Source of the DNA: Branchinecta lynchi
Taxonomy: Eukaryota > Arthropoda > Branchiopoda > Anostraca > Branchinectidae
Direction of reading: 5' to 3'
NCBI GenBank assembly: GCA_023053575.1
Contig: JAKZAP010000001.1
Coordinates: 20,602,533 to 20,666,532, forward strand
DNA: 64,000 nucleotides
Shown here: positions 32,492-44,492 of the stretch, in pieces
Layout: every line of letters starts with the position of its first letter
Numbering within the stretch: the first letter of the stretch is position 1
The notes under the pieces: model-generated
Database searches by the model: none
The model's input: only the letters and a program-made list of their open reading frames with translations
Told to the model about the DNA's origin: nothing
Made by a program: the position numbers and the translations under genes

Positions 32492-33229
32492 AAAAATAAC
32501 TAGCCTATAGCAACTAGGAGCTCAAGAGCGAATGCTCAATCTATTTACGTGAAGAAAATGAAAATCTTTGCTGTGTATTTTGAAAAGAAAAAACTGCTGT
32601 AAAAGCCTAAATTCATGAAGCTACTTGTGAAACAAACAAAAAATCAGATTCCGCCACCTTACAGGCTATGCAATCTCTCTGTTTATTAGATTGCTCAGAA
32701 GAACTGAGAGGCTCCTAATGTCGTAGCGTTTTCCCAGTTAGTGTTGGGCGATATTTGGATTTTTCAATAATTTCACTTTTTATGGACCATAATTCGCTTC
32801 ATACACGTCTCGTTGCACACAAATTTAAGAAACGTTGCATCATATTTTGGTAAGAACTGCGAATAATAACAAAACTGAATTACGAAAAACATGTTGCTCC
32901 AACTTCGCATAAATAAGATTTAGTTATGTCAGACTGTTGTCAATAATTATAATGAAGAAATATCGTTTTCGATATCGATATTTACGTTTCGATATCGATA
33001 TATGGTCTGACAGATCGTTATAATATCGTATAACATCGCCCAACACTATTCCCAGTCGCCTTATAACAGGTATTTTTCTCGTGGTAATACACAAGTAGCT
33101 TCATGAATCTGTAGGCGTTTACTGCAATTTGTCCTTTTCAAAATACACAGTCCAGATTTTCCTTTTCTTCACATAAAATAGATTGACCATTCGCTCTTGA
33201 GCTCCTAGTCGCTGTAGCCTAGTTACTTT
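32492..33229. mobile_element. Long inverted-repeat (foldback) element
   Basis: The arms at about 32492-32630 and 33091-33229 are reverse complements (for example 'gagctcaagagcgaatg' against 'cattcgctcttgagctc', and 'attcatgaagctacttgtg'). The spacer contains a younger hAT-like element. No coding region. Confidence 0.8.
32739..33048. mobile_element. hAT-like miniature element (TAGTGTTGGGCGAT family)
   Basis: A 310-bp element with inverted ends TAGTGTTGGGCGAT and ATCGCCCAACACTA. A perfect 8-bp target duplication TTCCCAGT lies at 32731-32738 and 33049-33056. The interior is AT-rich with repeated ATCGATAT phrases. It is nested in the spacer of the surrounding foldback. Confidence 0.9.
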
Positions 33230-33568
33230 TCAAGTTTTATAATCATTGTATCTCTTCTCTTGGTAAAAAAGTATATTTAATTACACACTTTTATTTAATT
33301 CCTCCGGCACCTTCCGGCAGCTGCCGTTACTTCCCGTTGTCTTGTATATATTTGCGGCAGATTTGATGCACCGCAGTGGTCGAGGGCAGATCTGTCCTTC
33401 ACGGGTAAGGGACCTCTCCCCCAGGTTCCAGACCTTAAAATTGTGTTTTAGCCCCGAGAAATAACTTACTTCATATTTGATGGCGATGAACGGATATCTC
33501 ATCTATGGTTTTTCGAGCTATATTTCGGCCCATCCCAGCAACGTCCATCTTTAGACCCTAGCTAGAGA

Positions 33569-34475
33569 AACAAGACCAAAGGTTTCGATGGGATCCCAAA
33601 AATTTAATATTTGATCCAGACATTTGGGTCTTGTCTTCGCCAGACATTTTTACTATTAAAACAGCTTGAGGCCAAATAGCTAATCATCTGAGAAAACCAA
33701 GTTCAGATATGGATTCAGCATGTGTGTTTACACCTGTAAGTCATATCTATTTCGACGAAATGGATCGAAACTTCCTGCCTTACTTCTGCCAAATTTCCGG
33801 TTTTGGACGAATTCCGGAGCTACTAGTCCGGCAACAAAATAAAGCCCAAAAATGAAATCAGTGTATCTCCTTATCTCTTTATCGAACATCTAATCGACTT
33901 CAAATAAAACTTCAACTTATAACAAATTTTCCGCGACCTATATGTCCGGGTAAAACACAATTTTCATATACGGGTTCAGCATCTGTGCTTACCCCTAAAT
34001 CGGCCATCTAATCAGCTACAAATAAAACCACTCCTTTAACAAATATTCCGGTTTTGGTCGGATTTTGGGCGAACTAATTGTCTTCGTAGAATATATTTTT
34101 CATGTAAGTGTTCAACATACTTTCTTCCCCCTAAATCAAACATCTAATCAACTTCAAAATTTTACTTTTTAACAAACTTTCCGGTTTGTGCCGGATTCTA
34201 CTTGTCCGGCGAGAAAATGGTTTTCAAATTCGCGTCCAGCATGTTTTCTTCCCCCTAATCGACCATCTCATTACCTGTTGAAAAATATTTTGTTTGCCCC
34301 TTAATTTCAACCCCGTCCCCACCCCTGAATGTAGAGCTACAGAGCCCATCTACGAACTCGATCTCCCTTAAGGCAAAGAATTCTTACACCAAGTTTCATC
34401 AAAGTATCTCGTTCTCTTCGAGAATTATCTGGCTTACGGACGGACAGACTGACAACTTTTGCAATGTCATAGGTA
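33569..34475 (+). repeat. Family B element, 3' end clipped
   Basis: Intact 5' end (AACAAGACCAAAGGTTTCG, GGGATCCC), about five core units, the C-rich block near 34317 and a GACGGACAGACTGACA run. It stops at 'tcataggta' just before the terminal palindrome. Confidence 0.9.
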
Positions 34476-35539
34476 GGAATTATTTTCTAAAAAATAGTCG
34501 TTTTTCTGCAAAAATAATCGCTAAAAATGACCAGCCAACGGTAAATATCCCCCCCCCCCTCCCTGACATTTTTGCTAGTAACTGCTCTGCCAGTCACAAC
34601 CGACTGACCAACATTGAAAATGCCGCGTCCAGTTTCTTACCAGACTATACCGTTTTCTATCACATATCGACAGGATGCCGGCTAAAAAAAAAAGGTCAGA
34701 ACGGGGTTCCTGCCCGTCCTCGTTTTTTTGCGGCGCGATTCCCTTTTCTACGTCCTTGCAGTGACCTATTAGTCACTAAGCGGATTTCTTCTGCGCTTAC
34801 GCAACGACGCTTTGAAGATGCTTACTGGCAGAATGCAAAATGATGTCACCTTCGCATTTACATCCTCATTAATCATTCCGAAACAAAGCAGTAAGCTCAC
34901 TGTTACACACAAATACGGCCCGACCCGGTTTTGATATTTTATACACACGGGAACCAATCTGAGGTTAAAGCACACATCGCACTACTTCCTGTTCATTTTT
35001 CAGTATTTAAAACTATCTGAACACAATAAAACCAAGCTCTTCTTTTAATAAATTAGCCCCGTCTTTGGCTAAGCCTTTTACCAAGCCCATTACTTCTACC
35101 AAAAACACGGCAAAATCAGATAACCGTTTTAAGCATCAATATCACGATATTCGAACACTCGTCGGGAGCTTAGTGCGCATGGAAAATAGTGAATCGTGGC
35201 AAGAACAAAAATTAGTGAGGTATCGTTAGTGGGCTTAGAATGTAACATGTGAAATTTGAGTCTCCGGGCTTAAGAATTAATGAATGTAATTACGGAGGTA
35301 GGTTGCATTGGCATAAAAGGCATGACGGGTCCTTTAACTCTCAGTTCACTTATTAAATACTCAGTTTTAATAATTTTTGGGTACGGGTCGTAGCTGAACC
35401 ATGTAAAAAACAAGTCGAGTTTGAAATTTATATGTATCCACAAAAACAATAAGACCTGCTTTTGGTGGGGTGGAAAGTACCATAAACAATTAAATTAGGA
35501 AAAAGGAAAGAATGGATATATGATGGGAAAAGAAATTGA
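34476..35539. other. No recognisable gene
   Basis: No domain is seen in the frames at 34769-34975 (minus). A 'gcgcatggaaaatag' phrase near 35174 has no partner. Nothing else. Confidence 0.45.
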
Positions 35540-35628
35540 AATAAGACGGGTAGACCGATAGACATTGCGATCGCTAGATGACACTTGAGCAGAGGGTTGC
35601 AAGCTCGGCTGCAATTGTCATAAAACAG
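35540..35628 (+). repeat. Family A-like 3' end, variant
   Basis: A short GACC/GACA run, then ATTGCGATCGCTAGATGACA and a looser terminal inverted repeat (TGACACTTGAG / TTGTCAT with a longer loop). It is related to the family A 3' tail but clearly a different subfamily. Confidence 0.65.
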
Positions 35629-37394
35629 AATCCCCATGTGATGCTGTCCATGCCAGGGTAATTAGCTATGAAAAAAGGGGAAGTTGAGCGGAAAGGGTCA
35701 ACGGTGTTTTGCGAACGTTCATACACGACATTAATGTAACGTTACAAAAAGAGAGAAACTTCGGCGTCACTCATGGTGCGTGTGCGCTCTGGAAAACTTG
35801 ATAAATTGGCGTAGGGAGCTCCGACCAAGCTCAAACTTGTGTGGGAGGTGCAGTGCACATACATTAGTACAGATAACTCACCTTGTCAGGAATTGCCTTC
35901 GAACTTCTTTTTTTTTAATCAGATCTGCCGTGATGCTCCTTCGTAGGTGAAGTTCGAGTTCAGTAATGCGTGACTAAAGTCAATTGCGACACTTGGCATA
36001 TAAACAGGGAAGCTTTCTTGTCGAACAGAACTTAAAACTTTGTGGACATTATAAAGTATTTTACTTCTCGAAATATTCTGTTTAATAGTCTCCGCCGGAC
36101 TTCCAATCATTCTTCCCACTGCCTTGGCTCGTTCCCGGGGAGCGTTTCCAAGTTCCCACAGTATGTTTGGAATGAAAAATCGGTATTTCATTCAACGGCC
36201 GGCTGGCAAACAGATTTCGAATTCCTCCCCTAGATCAACGAGCACTTTTTCACTCCTAAGTAGAATCATTTGAACGCAAGGCATCCGGCCTGGAGCCGTG
36301 GGAAAACGGATCATCACCCGCCTCAAATAGCAGGAAGTCTGCGCCTTCCCGTCCTCCATTCCAAATGGGTGTCACTTCCCTTTATGAGGGTAGCCTCTCT
36401 GCCTTGTTATATTAGATCCATGGATTGTGTAGGGAGAGCCAGGAATCGAAACGGTAATTTGCAATACAAAACCCATCCTGTCAATACCATTCAAAGCGAT
36501 ATTCGAGGTGTCGTAGTTTCTGTCTCCTAATTTATCACGGATCCGGTGAGTGAAAATAGCTCATGCCGAACTCGACCTACAGTGACAATGAACGTGGAAC
36601 GATGCTGTGCAGGAGAATTAGGTATGCTGCAAGTCGTGTTTTTAAATCCCCCCCCCCCCACACACACACACGGATCATTCCCCGACCAGACAATGCGAGA
36701 TTTACGATTTAGAAGTAGAAAATCAACCCTTTGGCAGTCTTTTCGAATATCGCCAAGATCAAAGAATTAACAACCTGAAACTTATATCTATGGTGAAAAT
36801 GATCTTGTTTGTGGAGACGATTTGGTGACCCACAAACTTGCAGTGTAGGGTCTCCGCTTATTCCTACATGCAACATCCGTCCCATGTCATGTTCAGTCAA
36901 TGCTATGTCCGCGTCGTATCGTATTTTCATTGCCTATATTCGCCGCTGATCAAGAGTAGTGGGTGTATTCGTGTGGAAAAATTCCTCGAAAAACTGGTCA
37001 CAAAGATTGCCTGTCATTGGTCGGACATGACGACTTCAGTCTCGGGTTTTGGTCTTGGGTGTTTTGTCCCCTTATTTCTTACTTCATTCGCTGGAACTCG
37101 TGGGCCATTGTCCATATGACGCCACGGTATGGGTGAGGCATATTTACACAACACAATTTAAATATTTTCAAAGTATGCTTTTTTTCCGAAAACGATTTTT
37201 TTTCTTCTTCTAGCTATTAGCTATTTGGTATTAAAGTTGTTGATTGATTGTTGATTCTGTAAACCCTCGTATCAAACTTTCGCCAAAGAACAACTTTTCT
37301 TTTTGCCATACGAGCAATTTACACTCGCGACAGCGACAAGTCTCATCTACTGCGAAAACCGTGATTTTTTACCGATTTTCAATCACTTTTCCCT
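35629..37394. other. No recognisable gene
   Basis: The minus-strand frame at 35919-36191 (90 codons) and the plus-strand frames at 36270-36530 and 36838-37119 show no domain or splice context that I would trust. A C run and a CA run lie near 36648-36670. Confidence 0.45.
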
Positions 37395-38626
37395 TTCCCT
37401 TCCAGATGTGCTAGGACGATAAAACTTGGCTGGCGTATCAGGGACCCGACCAGAGTAACTTGGAAATAGTCACTTGCCCGATCCGACCATCGTGGGAGAG
37501 GAAGGGAATCCGGAATTTTTGAATGCATAACTTTCAAACGGGTGGTCGGATCTTAATGAAACTTGATATTTGGAAAGACTTCGTGTGTCAGATGTCTCAG
37601 TTCAAAATCTGGACCTGATTCGATCATTGTGGGGTGGGAGTCGGAGGGGGAAACCGGAAATCTTTGTGACATGCTGAGAGTGGAGCGATCTGGATGAAAC
37701 TTGGTGGGAAGAACAATCACAAGCCCTGGGTACATCATTAACAGAAAAAGAGCGGATTTGGGCACTATGGGGGGACGTTGGAGGGGGGTTCCAGACTTTC
37801 GATGATCTGGAGTTAAGGTACTTCCAGGTGGACTAGGACGATGAAACTTGGCAGGTATATCAGGGACCCGACCAAATAAGTAGTCACTTGCCCGATCCGA
37901 CTATCGTGGGGGGTGGGTTGGGAGGCGGAATGCGAAATTTATTGGCATGCATATAACTTTTAAACCTGTGATCGGATCTAAATGAAACTTGATATTTGGA
38001 AAGACCTCCAACTCAGATGCCCCGTTTCAAGTCTGGACCGGATTCGATTAATTTGGGTGGAGTCGGAGGAACTGGAAATCTTGTGACACGCGTAGAGTGA
38101 AGCGATCGGGATGAAACTTTACTGATAGAGCCAAGCCCTAGGTACACCAATGAAAACCGGACCGGATTCGGGCACTGAGTGGGAGTTGGAGGCGGGGGGG
38201 GGGGGGGAGGGTCCGGAATTTCGGTGATCGCGGGTAAGGTACTTCCAGATGAACCTTGGCTGATTATTAGAGACTTGACGAAATTGGCTTAGAAACTGTC
38301 TCTGCCCAGATCCGACCGTCGCTTAAAGTACGAATCAAAAACGCAAAGTAACAAAAGAAATACTTTGAAACAAAATATACATTTTGATGATACCATGAGC
38401 CCATGATCATTTTACCCTCAAGGACCTTGTTCAGAAATGAACTTTCTGTCTCCCTTAAAGTGCGCATCGTAACCGCAAAATAAAATAAAAATGCTTTTGA
38501 CGAAACGACACATTTCATGATCCCCAAGGGCCCATTTGAAAAATTAATTCCTAGCACCCCTAAAGCGTGCATATTGACCGAAAAGTAAAATTGTTGACCA
38601 AACTACATATATTCATGATCCATAAG

Positions 38627-39076
38627 CAGGCCCGTATCCAGGAATTTATTTGGGGGGGGGGGGGGGGGGGTGCCTTTCGGGGGGGGGGGGGGGTAGGGGT
38701 GCCCACAGATCGGACACAAAAGACATAGATCATACGGAAAACCCTATAGACTAGAATGGAATAACTAAAGTGGAAAGGCTAAAGTGGACAGACCGAGGGA
38801 CAGACTATAGTGGACAGAATACACCGGAAAGACTAAAGTGCACAGACTGAAGTAGACAGACTAAATTGGAAAGAGTAAAGTGGACAGACTAAAGTGAACA
38901 GACTAAAGTGGACAGACTATAGTGGACAGACTATAGTGGACAGACTATAGTGGACAGAATAAAGTGGAAAGACTAGAGTGTGTAGACTAAAGTGGAAAGA
39001 ATAAAATTATTTGTTTATATTTCTGGGGGGGGGGGTCGAACCCCCTAACGCCCCCCCCCCCCTGGATACGGCCCTG
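38627..39076. mobile_element. hAT-like miniature element with internal minisatellite
   Basis: Ends CAGGCCCGTATCCAGG and CCTGGATACGGCCCTG. The target duplication is TCCATAAG (38619-38626) against TCCCTAAG (39077-39084), one mismatch. It is more than twice as long as its relatives because a 14-bp minisatellite fills its middle. Confidence 0.85.
38766..39003. repeat. Minisatellite, 14-bp unit
   Basis: About 17 irregular units of GTGGACAGACTAAA, with variants GTGGAAAGACTAAA and GTGGACAGACTATA. The array is confined to the miniature element around it. Confidence 0.88.
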
Positions 39077-39470
39077 TCCCTAAGGACCCGTGATTATTTT
39101 TGCCTAAAGGGTTTTTTGCTTACAAGTGAATTCCTTAAAGTGCAAGAAATACTTTTGATCAAACTATAGATTCTGATGATCCCGATAAGCCTATCACCAT
39201 TTTTGTCTTAGTGGTTTTGCTATATACAGATGACTTTCTATCACCCTTAAAGTGCGCATCATCACAGAAAAGTGCAAAAATAAAATACTTTGTACCAAAC
39301 GATACAATACTCTATCCAATCTACAATACTCATATCCAAGGGCCCATGTTCATTCTTATCTCAAGGGTTTTGCTTGCAAATGATCACAGCAAACCCACGA
39401 ATTGGCAACTCCTATTTCCACGCTCTTACCCAGCCTTGTAAGTCCCATATGAGCTTCTAGCTCTTGTTTG

Positions 39471-40967
39471 TATGCTGGTCAGGCAAACACGGGGTTATCA
39501 GCTAAATACAAAATAATGAACCCTACCGAAAAATCATATAAACTGAAATAAGTGCTCGAACAAGAGCTCTGAACGTTTACGTAAGCCAAATGCTAACTCA
39601 ATTCGTCGTATAATCTTTAGTATTTCTACCAGTTATTCATTTTCTTCAGTTTCTTTGGTGGTACTTTTCTTTCTTTTTCCTTCTGTAAGGGCATATATAT
39701 ATACGTATATACATATTTATAGATCTATACATACCAAACTTCCTTGACTGCACACAAAAAATGTGTGAATTTTTTCAAAAAATCGAGCAATTTAAGTGTC
39801 CAATACTAGCACGATGCAAGAAATGCGGTAACGTGCTTGCATTAAGTATCAGCCAAAGCTGAATGAGAGTCATGTTTGAATATTTGTGGTAACTTAAGAG
39901 CCCGGTAAAGAAAAAAATGGCTTCTTGGGTCATTAGTTTGTTAAGGCATCTGTTTTCCTGCCATTTTTAGGCCAACAATATCACCACTTCTGCCCCACAA
40001 CACTTTCCTTTTGAATTTTACTTCGAGGCTGTTCTCAGGTCAAAATTCTTCTTCCTGCTGCATATTTTTTTTCACAGATCAGATATTCGAATTTGGGATA
40101 CCCATAGGGATACAACCACAGACAGGGGTAGGATATTAAATAAAACGCCTCTTCTCAGTTTAATTTTGGTGGGATTGGAAAGTGGAGATTTCTTTTCTGG
40201 CATATTTTGTTTCTGGTTGAGAATAGTTTGGACAGTTAGTGCAACCTTTATCTGAAACGGGTGATTTGCCTAAATAGTGGCTCTTCTGATGTACACGTCG
40301 TGCAAGCTGTCCCTTCATTGACCAGCTTCCGAGGCCTGTAGATTGAAGGTCTTTACAGACTTGGACAGGTCCTAGTGTTGTCTTCTTAGTTAGTATAATC
40401 TGAGAGACCAATCAGGGGTTTCTACATCGGATAACAGGAAAGCGTCTTTATGCATTCTGAAATTTGGTTTGACTTTACAGGTTAACAGGGAAATCTGCTG
40501 AATCTGCTTTCCGGTTGCATGGGCTCTGCGACGACGGGGATCCCAGTTTTCATGAGCATGAATCATCACTGACAATTATCAATATAATCTAGTATTATTT
40601 CCTTCTTAGGAATATTTTCGATGTCTGTTTCATTTTGAAATGGTAGGTAGGTTGGACCACACTCTATGTTTCGGGCCTGAAATCTTGGCTGAGACCCACG
40701 AAGAGAGGCCAGGCTTGTGACAAGCACAAGTTGAAGTTTCTACTAGGACAGATCCAGGTTTTGATACGAGCTTTAATCTTCCGGTTTCGACTGTGTGAAA
40801 CCGTCGGTACTGTCCGAATGGGATTGCAGCTAACGGAAAAGAAAGACCGAGCTGAGTTTTATCCATCAGAATTCCCCATATTTCAGTTCATCGCATCCAA
40901 GCGAACTGGTTTCTGTTAATCCTCTGAGCCTCCATCAGCAGTCAGCACTCGTGACAGATAGGCCTAT
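39471..40967. other. No confident gene; some minus-strand open frames
   Basis: Minus-strand frames at 40160-40411, 40390-40575 and 40630-40866 follow one another and have a protein-like composition (for example WDPRRRRAHATGK and CTNCPNYSQPE). I recognise no family and see no clear splice plan. They may be remains of an unknown transposon protein. Confidence 0.3.
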
Positions 40968-40969
40968 TA

Positions 40970-41321
40970 GTTGCGTTTTTGCAGATACCATGGTACCTGA
41001 TACCACGGTCTAAAGTCGTTTTTGCAGTTATCGTGGTATCTGATATTCAGATACCACGGTCCGACCGTGGTAACTGGTCGTGGTGTCTTAAAAGTCATCT
41101 CACTTTCATCAAAGTTTGTCAAATTGGTGATAAAGATGGTCAATTTAGTGATGTACCTGGACATCAGTTTTTCTTTTGGGATGACTTAGAAAAGCGCAAT
41201 TTTGGCAAATGTCGTTTTTTCCGAGCAACCGTATATCAGATACCACGGTAACTGCAGAAACGACTAATTGCAGATCCAGGTACCGTGGTAACAGATACCA
41301 TGGTATTTGCAAAAACGCAAC
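40970..41321. mobile_element. TA-flanked inverted-repeat miniature element
   Basis: A 352-bp element whose ends GTTGCGTTTTTGCAGATACC and the complement GGTATTTGCAAAAACGCAAC are flanked on both sides by TA. The arms continue for about 90 bases with repeated 'gataccacggt' phrases. TA duplications and long inverted ends fit a Tc1/mariner-type non-autonomous element. No transposase. Confidence 0.75.
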
Positions 41322-41628
41322 TATTGTGAAACAGACCCACAGGTGGATGAGTAGAAAATCTGCAATCTACTTCCCAGGTAATTCAGGTTTTCCATATGTC
41401 TCTGTAGTAGAAAGTGAAAGTTACCCACTACCTTATGGACCCATCTTTTTAATATGTCTACACAAGTATTAATTATGAGACAAAGGGGGACTAACAGAAA
41501 CCAAATCACTTGGAGCGCTGAATTTGAATTTGTCCCGTCTCTTTAATTTAAAGTTCTCAGGTTTAGTCACGGATGTTCATTATGTGTCACTACATTTACA
41601 AAGGTTCGAGGCGTGACTGTGACGACAG

Positions 41629-41817
41629 AGCTGGACCGAAGATCTGAGTTCTTCTCCGGTTCACGACTCAGTGTTGCCTTTCATGGAGAATCTGCAGCAG
41701 ATGGTTGAAAAAGCTCTTCGTCACATCCGGCTCAGTCAATCCGTTTTAGATAATTTGATGGGAAAATTACAGAACTTGCTTCAGACTAGGCAGGAGTCAT
41801 ACATGACGAGCTCTTGA
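41629..41817 (+). CDS. Candidate last exon of an unknown coiled-coil protein
   Basis: A 62-codon frame preceded by CGACAG (possible acceptor ending 41628) and ended by TGA at 41815. After an acidic/Ser-rich start (SWTEDLSSSPVHDSVLPF), residues 19-58 look like an amphipathic helix with hydrophobic residues in heptad-like spacing (MENLQQMVEKALRHIRL, then SVLDNLMGKLQNLLQT). The composition is far more protein-like than surrounding frames. An internal ATG at 41683 could start a 44-residue peptide. I do not recognise the family and found no upstream exon. A weak polypyrimidine tract argues against the splice site. Confidence 0.3.
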   Translation, partial: SWTEDLSSSPVHDSVLPFMENLQQMVEKALRHIRLSQSVLDNLMGKLQNLLQTRQESYMTSS

Positions 41818-43009
41818 ACGGCTATGTAGAAAGCTTCTCTTCCATGTTGGTCTGATGAGAAAACCTCTGTGTCAGAAAGAAGGAGGCATTTTCGGCATAC
41901 TTGGTTTCCCCACATCGCTGTATTATTTTTTTTTCCAACAGGCTGCAAAGAGGAATGACATCCTAGCCGGTAGCTTGTTCCATAAAGTGAAGCTCGGTAC
42001 CTCGGTGGCGCCTGCAGCTCTTCTTCGAACCGACACTTGTGTCAGCTCAGGCGGCGAGTCTACCGATATTCAGTGGAAAATTACATATACCCAAAATTCG
42101 ATCCCCTTCGCTCACCACCTGGGTGTTCGGTGACGAGGGGATTATTCCCATCCCATTCTTTGAATAGGAAAGAAGTGTGATAAGAGGAAAGGGTATTTAT
42201 TTAATGATATTATTTTTTTTATTTTTTTTGTACCCACCCCTTAATGAAAAAATGATATAGCGGATTCATGGTGGTTAGAATGCGGCCACGATCAGGATTT
42301 TTCTGTGTTAAAAGTGTCCGTTAATGGTAAATTGTTTGTTTAATTTATATGTTTTTTATGAAAAAAAAATCTCTGTAAAAAAATGTCTGTCTATTAAACG
42401 CGTGTCATGAGTCATCAGTGAATGATTAACACTAATAGTTTTATTTATTCTATTCAAATACCGGCGGACTAGGGCCATAATGCATAACAACAAGTGCGCA
42501 AGCGCTCAATCGTGGAGTATTAAAGTAAAATGTTTAACACATCTTCTCTACAAACAGCGTTAGAACCATGACATTTCACATTCCCAATAACCAAACAAGT
42601 ATTCAAATAACAGGATTTGAAATCATCCGACTTTAAAAGCTTTTAATGGAAACACAACTCATGTCGAAATCCAAGGAGATTTTGAAGATCTTGCAAGAAC
42701 AGTTTCAATTTCAACACCGAATGTCTTTCCAGCCAGTCCGACCTTTTAACGCTCCTTTCAATTAGCAAGGTCATAACAAGTGCAATAAACCAAATCGTAG
42801 CATTCTAACACCCCCTTCGCCACAACTTCATTAAGAACTGCATATCATCGCTCACATGACAACCGTCCAGTTTCCAACTTTTCATTAGCTTAAGGGTTGA
42901 AGTACGTCGCATGGTCTTATTTGTAGCTGTTACACCAAAATCTACATCTATAGCCTCTATAGATCCACAAGTATACAAGAGTTTAACTTGAGACCTGTCA
43001 TAGAAGAAC
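41818..43009. other. No recognisable gene
   Basis: T-rich and A-rich runs near 42200-42390. No repeat-family match and no domain. Confidence 0.45.
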
Positions 43010-43640
43010 TTAGCTCATGGAAAACCTGGGCCCAGCTGCCAATGGACGGGAGGGCGGGGGGGGGGAGCATCAAAGTTTGTATCTATACATAGATATTCTC
43101 AAGTATACCAGCTTAAAGTTTGATTCCAGTCACGGGTCAAAAATCGTACTCATGGGCAATTTGGGCCCACTTTCCCATGAACGTGGAGGGTGGGAGGGTT
43201 GTTCCACTCCACACATATGGTCCCAACCCTAAGATCTAAAAGCAAAACGAATTTCATCGCCATATCTCCAGTTGTTGTCAAGTTAACAACATTATAAAAT
43301 GGGCAATCAGGACCCAACATTCTAAAATGGGCAATCAGGACCCAACAAGTGGGAGTGGGTTTTGGAACCCTCAAAAGGCAAAAAGAGACCCCAATGCTGA
43401 CAACCTACCAAGTTTCAACTTTATACCTGTTGATTCCTGTCACGGTTTATGAACTTTACTCTTTGGCAATCTGGACCCAGTTGCCCATGAACGGGGTGGG
43501 TGGGGAGGTGGTGCAAAAGTAATTTCCCAACCCTAGGATGTACAAGTACAACGAATTTCATCTTCCTATGTCTAGCTTTGGTCAAGCTATGAATATTATT
43601 CACTGGGCAATCTGGGCCCATTTGGCCCTGAATCAGGTGA
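43010..43640. repeat. Tandem array with GGGCAATCTGGGCCCA units (family C)
   Basis: The phrase GGGCAATC(T/A)GG(G/A)CCCA recurs at about 43018, 43154, 43300, 43334, 43463 and 43604. The basic spacing is about 140 bases, with one extra 34-base duplication at 43291-43349. 'acgaatttcatc' recurs about 304 bases apart. No terminal palindrome was found. Confidence 0.7.
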
Positions 43641-43975
43641 GTGTGGGGTTTGAAGTTTAAACTTGGTACCTTATGAGCTCCACAAAAACGGTGGAAACCG
43701 AAAGTTGAAAGCTGCTACAGCGCTTGCAAGAGTGGATTGTTCACCAATAAACACTCGACTAATAACACTTTTGGTTGGAACGCCCAGAACACCAACTCCC
43801 GTCCGTTTCCGCCAAATGGGAAGAGATAACCCCATGTGCGGCCCAGAGAGAAAAGTCAGGAGAGGGTTGGCAGATTGTAAGGGTGCATTCTCACGAACAT
43901 TCCGAATGTCCCCGATGTTCTTGGTCAAACGTACGCAATACAGGTTAATTAGTTTCAGCTGCAGCCTGAAGGAGA

Positions 43976-44040
43976 CACTTGCCAAGAAGGGCCGAAATAT
44001 CGCTGAAGGGCATCTTAGCTGACTTATCCATTGTGCGTTC
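43976..44040 (+). repeat. Partial copy of the palindrome family
   Basis: 'ttgccaagaagggccgaaat' followed by 'atcgctgaagg' and 'agctgacttatccattgt', equivalent to the right arm of the 7.5-kb palindrome. Only one arm is present. Confidence 0.8.
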
Positions 44041-44297
44041 CTTTTCTTTCTTTTTTATATAATAGTCGGTGCATCTTGAGCTGAAGAAGTATTTACGAAA
44101 CACATTGCTATATCGAGGAGAAGAATACTTACTGCCTGAAATCTTGGAAGGTGTTGACGGTGTAACTACAAGAGACGGTTTGTTTATTCATTGAACTAAG
44201 GACCAACTAGGACCACGCGCAAAAAAAACAAAAAAACAAAAAACTGATGAATCATTAACAAAAAAAGGGAGAAAACACAAACAAACAAAACTGGTGC

Positions 44298-44492
44298 TTG
44301 AAAATTAAGTTTGTCGTGCGTAGATCTCATCAGACTAAGTCCGCCAAAGCGGCAGAGACAGGTGAACAAGCGGTCCTGAAAGCACCAGAAGGAGCGGATT
44401 ATATGAAACACGTATCCTTGTCTGGATTGAAAGGGAAGATTTCCTACGCAGTTCAGGAAACAGAAGGTGACCAAACAGAAGCTGACTATTAA
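44298..44492 (+). other. Open frame of uncertain status
   Basis: About 64 codons starting at TTG, with a hydrophilic Lys/Glu-rich composition ending in EGDQTEADY and TAA. A CATCAG before 44334 could be an acceptor. No family is recognised. I note it because the composition looks protein-like, not because there is positive evidence. Confidence 0.2.

Larger units (their letters stand above)
37395..39470 (-). repeat. Family A element, minus orientation, with insert
   Basis: The left part is typical core ('gacgatgaaacttggcaggt' near 37838). From about 38320 it changes to a different tandem set with the phrase 'cccttaaagtgcgcatc' recurring about every 140 bases. It ends at the family 5' terminus (complement of CAAACAAGAGCTAGAAGCTC) near 39470. 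A 450-bp hAT-like element sits at 38627-39076. The 3' hairpin is missing. Confidence 0.8.

Noticed and set aside
35919..36191. 90-codon minus-strand frame
   Set aside because: No domain, no splice or regulatory context and no second copy to compare.
40160..40866. Chain of minus-strand frames that might be a transposon protein
   Set aside because: Protein-like in places, but no motif can be tied to a family and the frames cannot be joined by clear splice sites.
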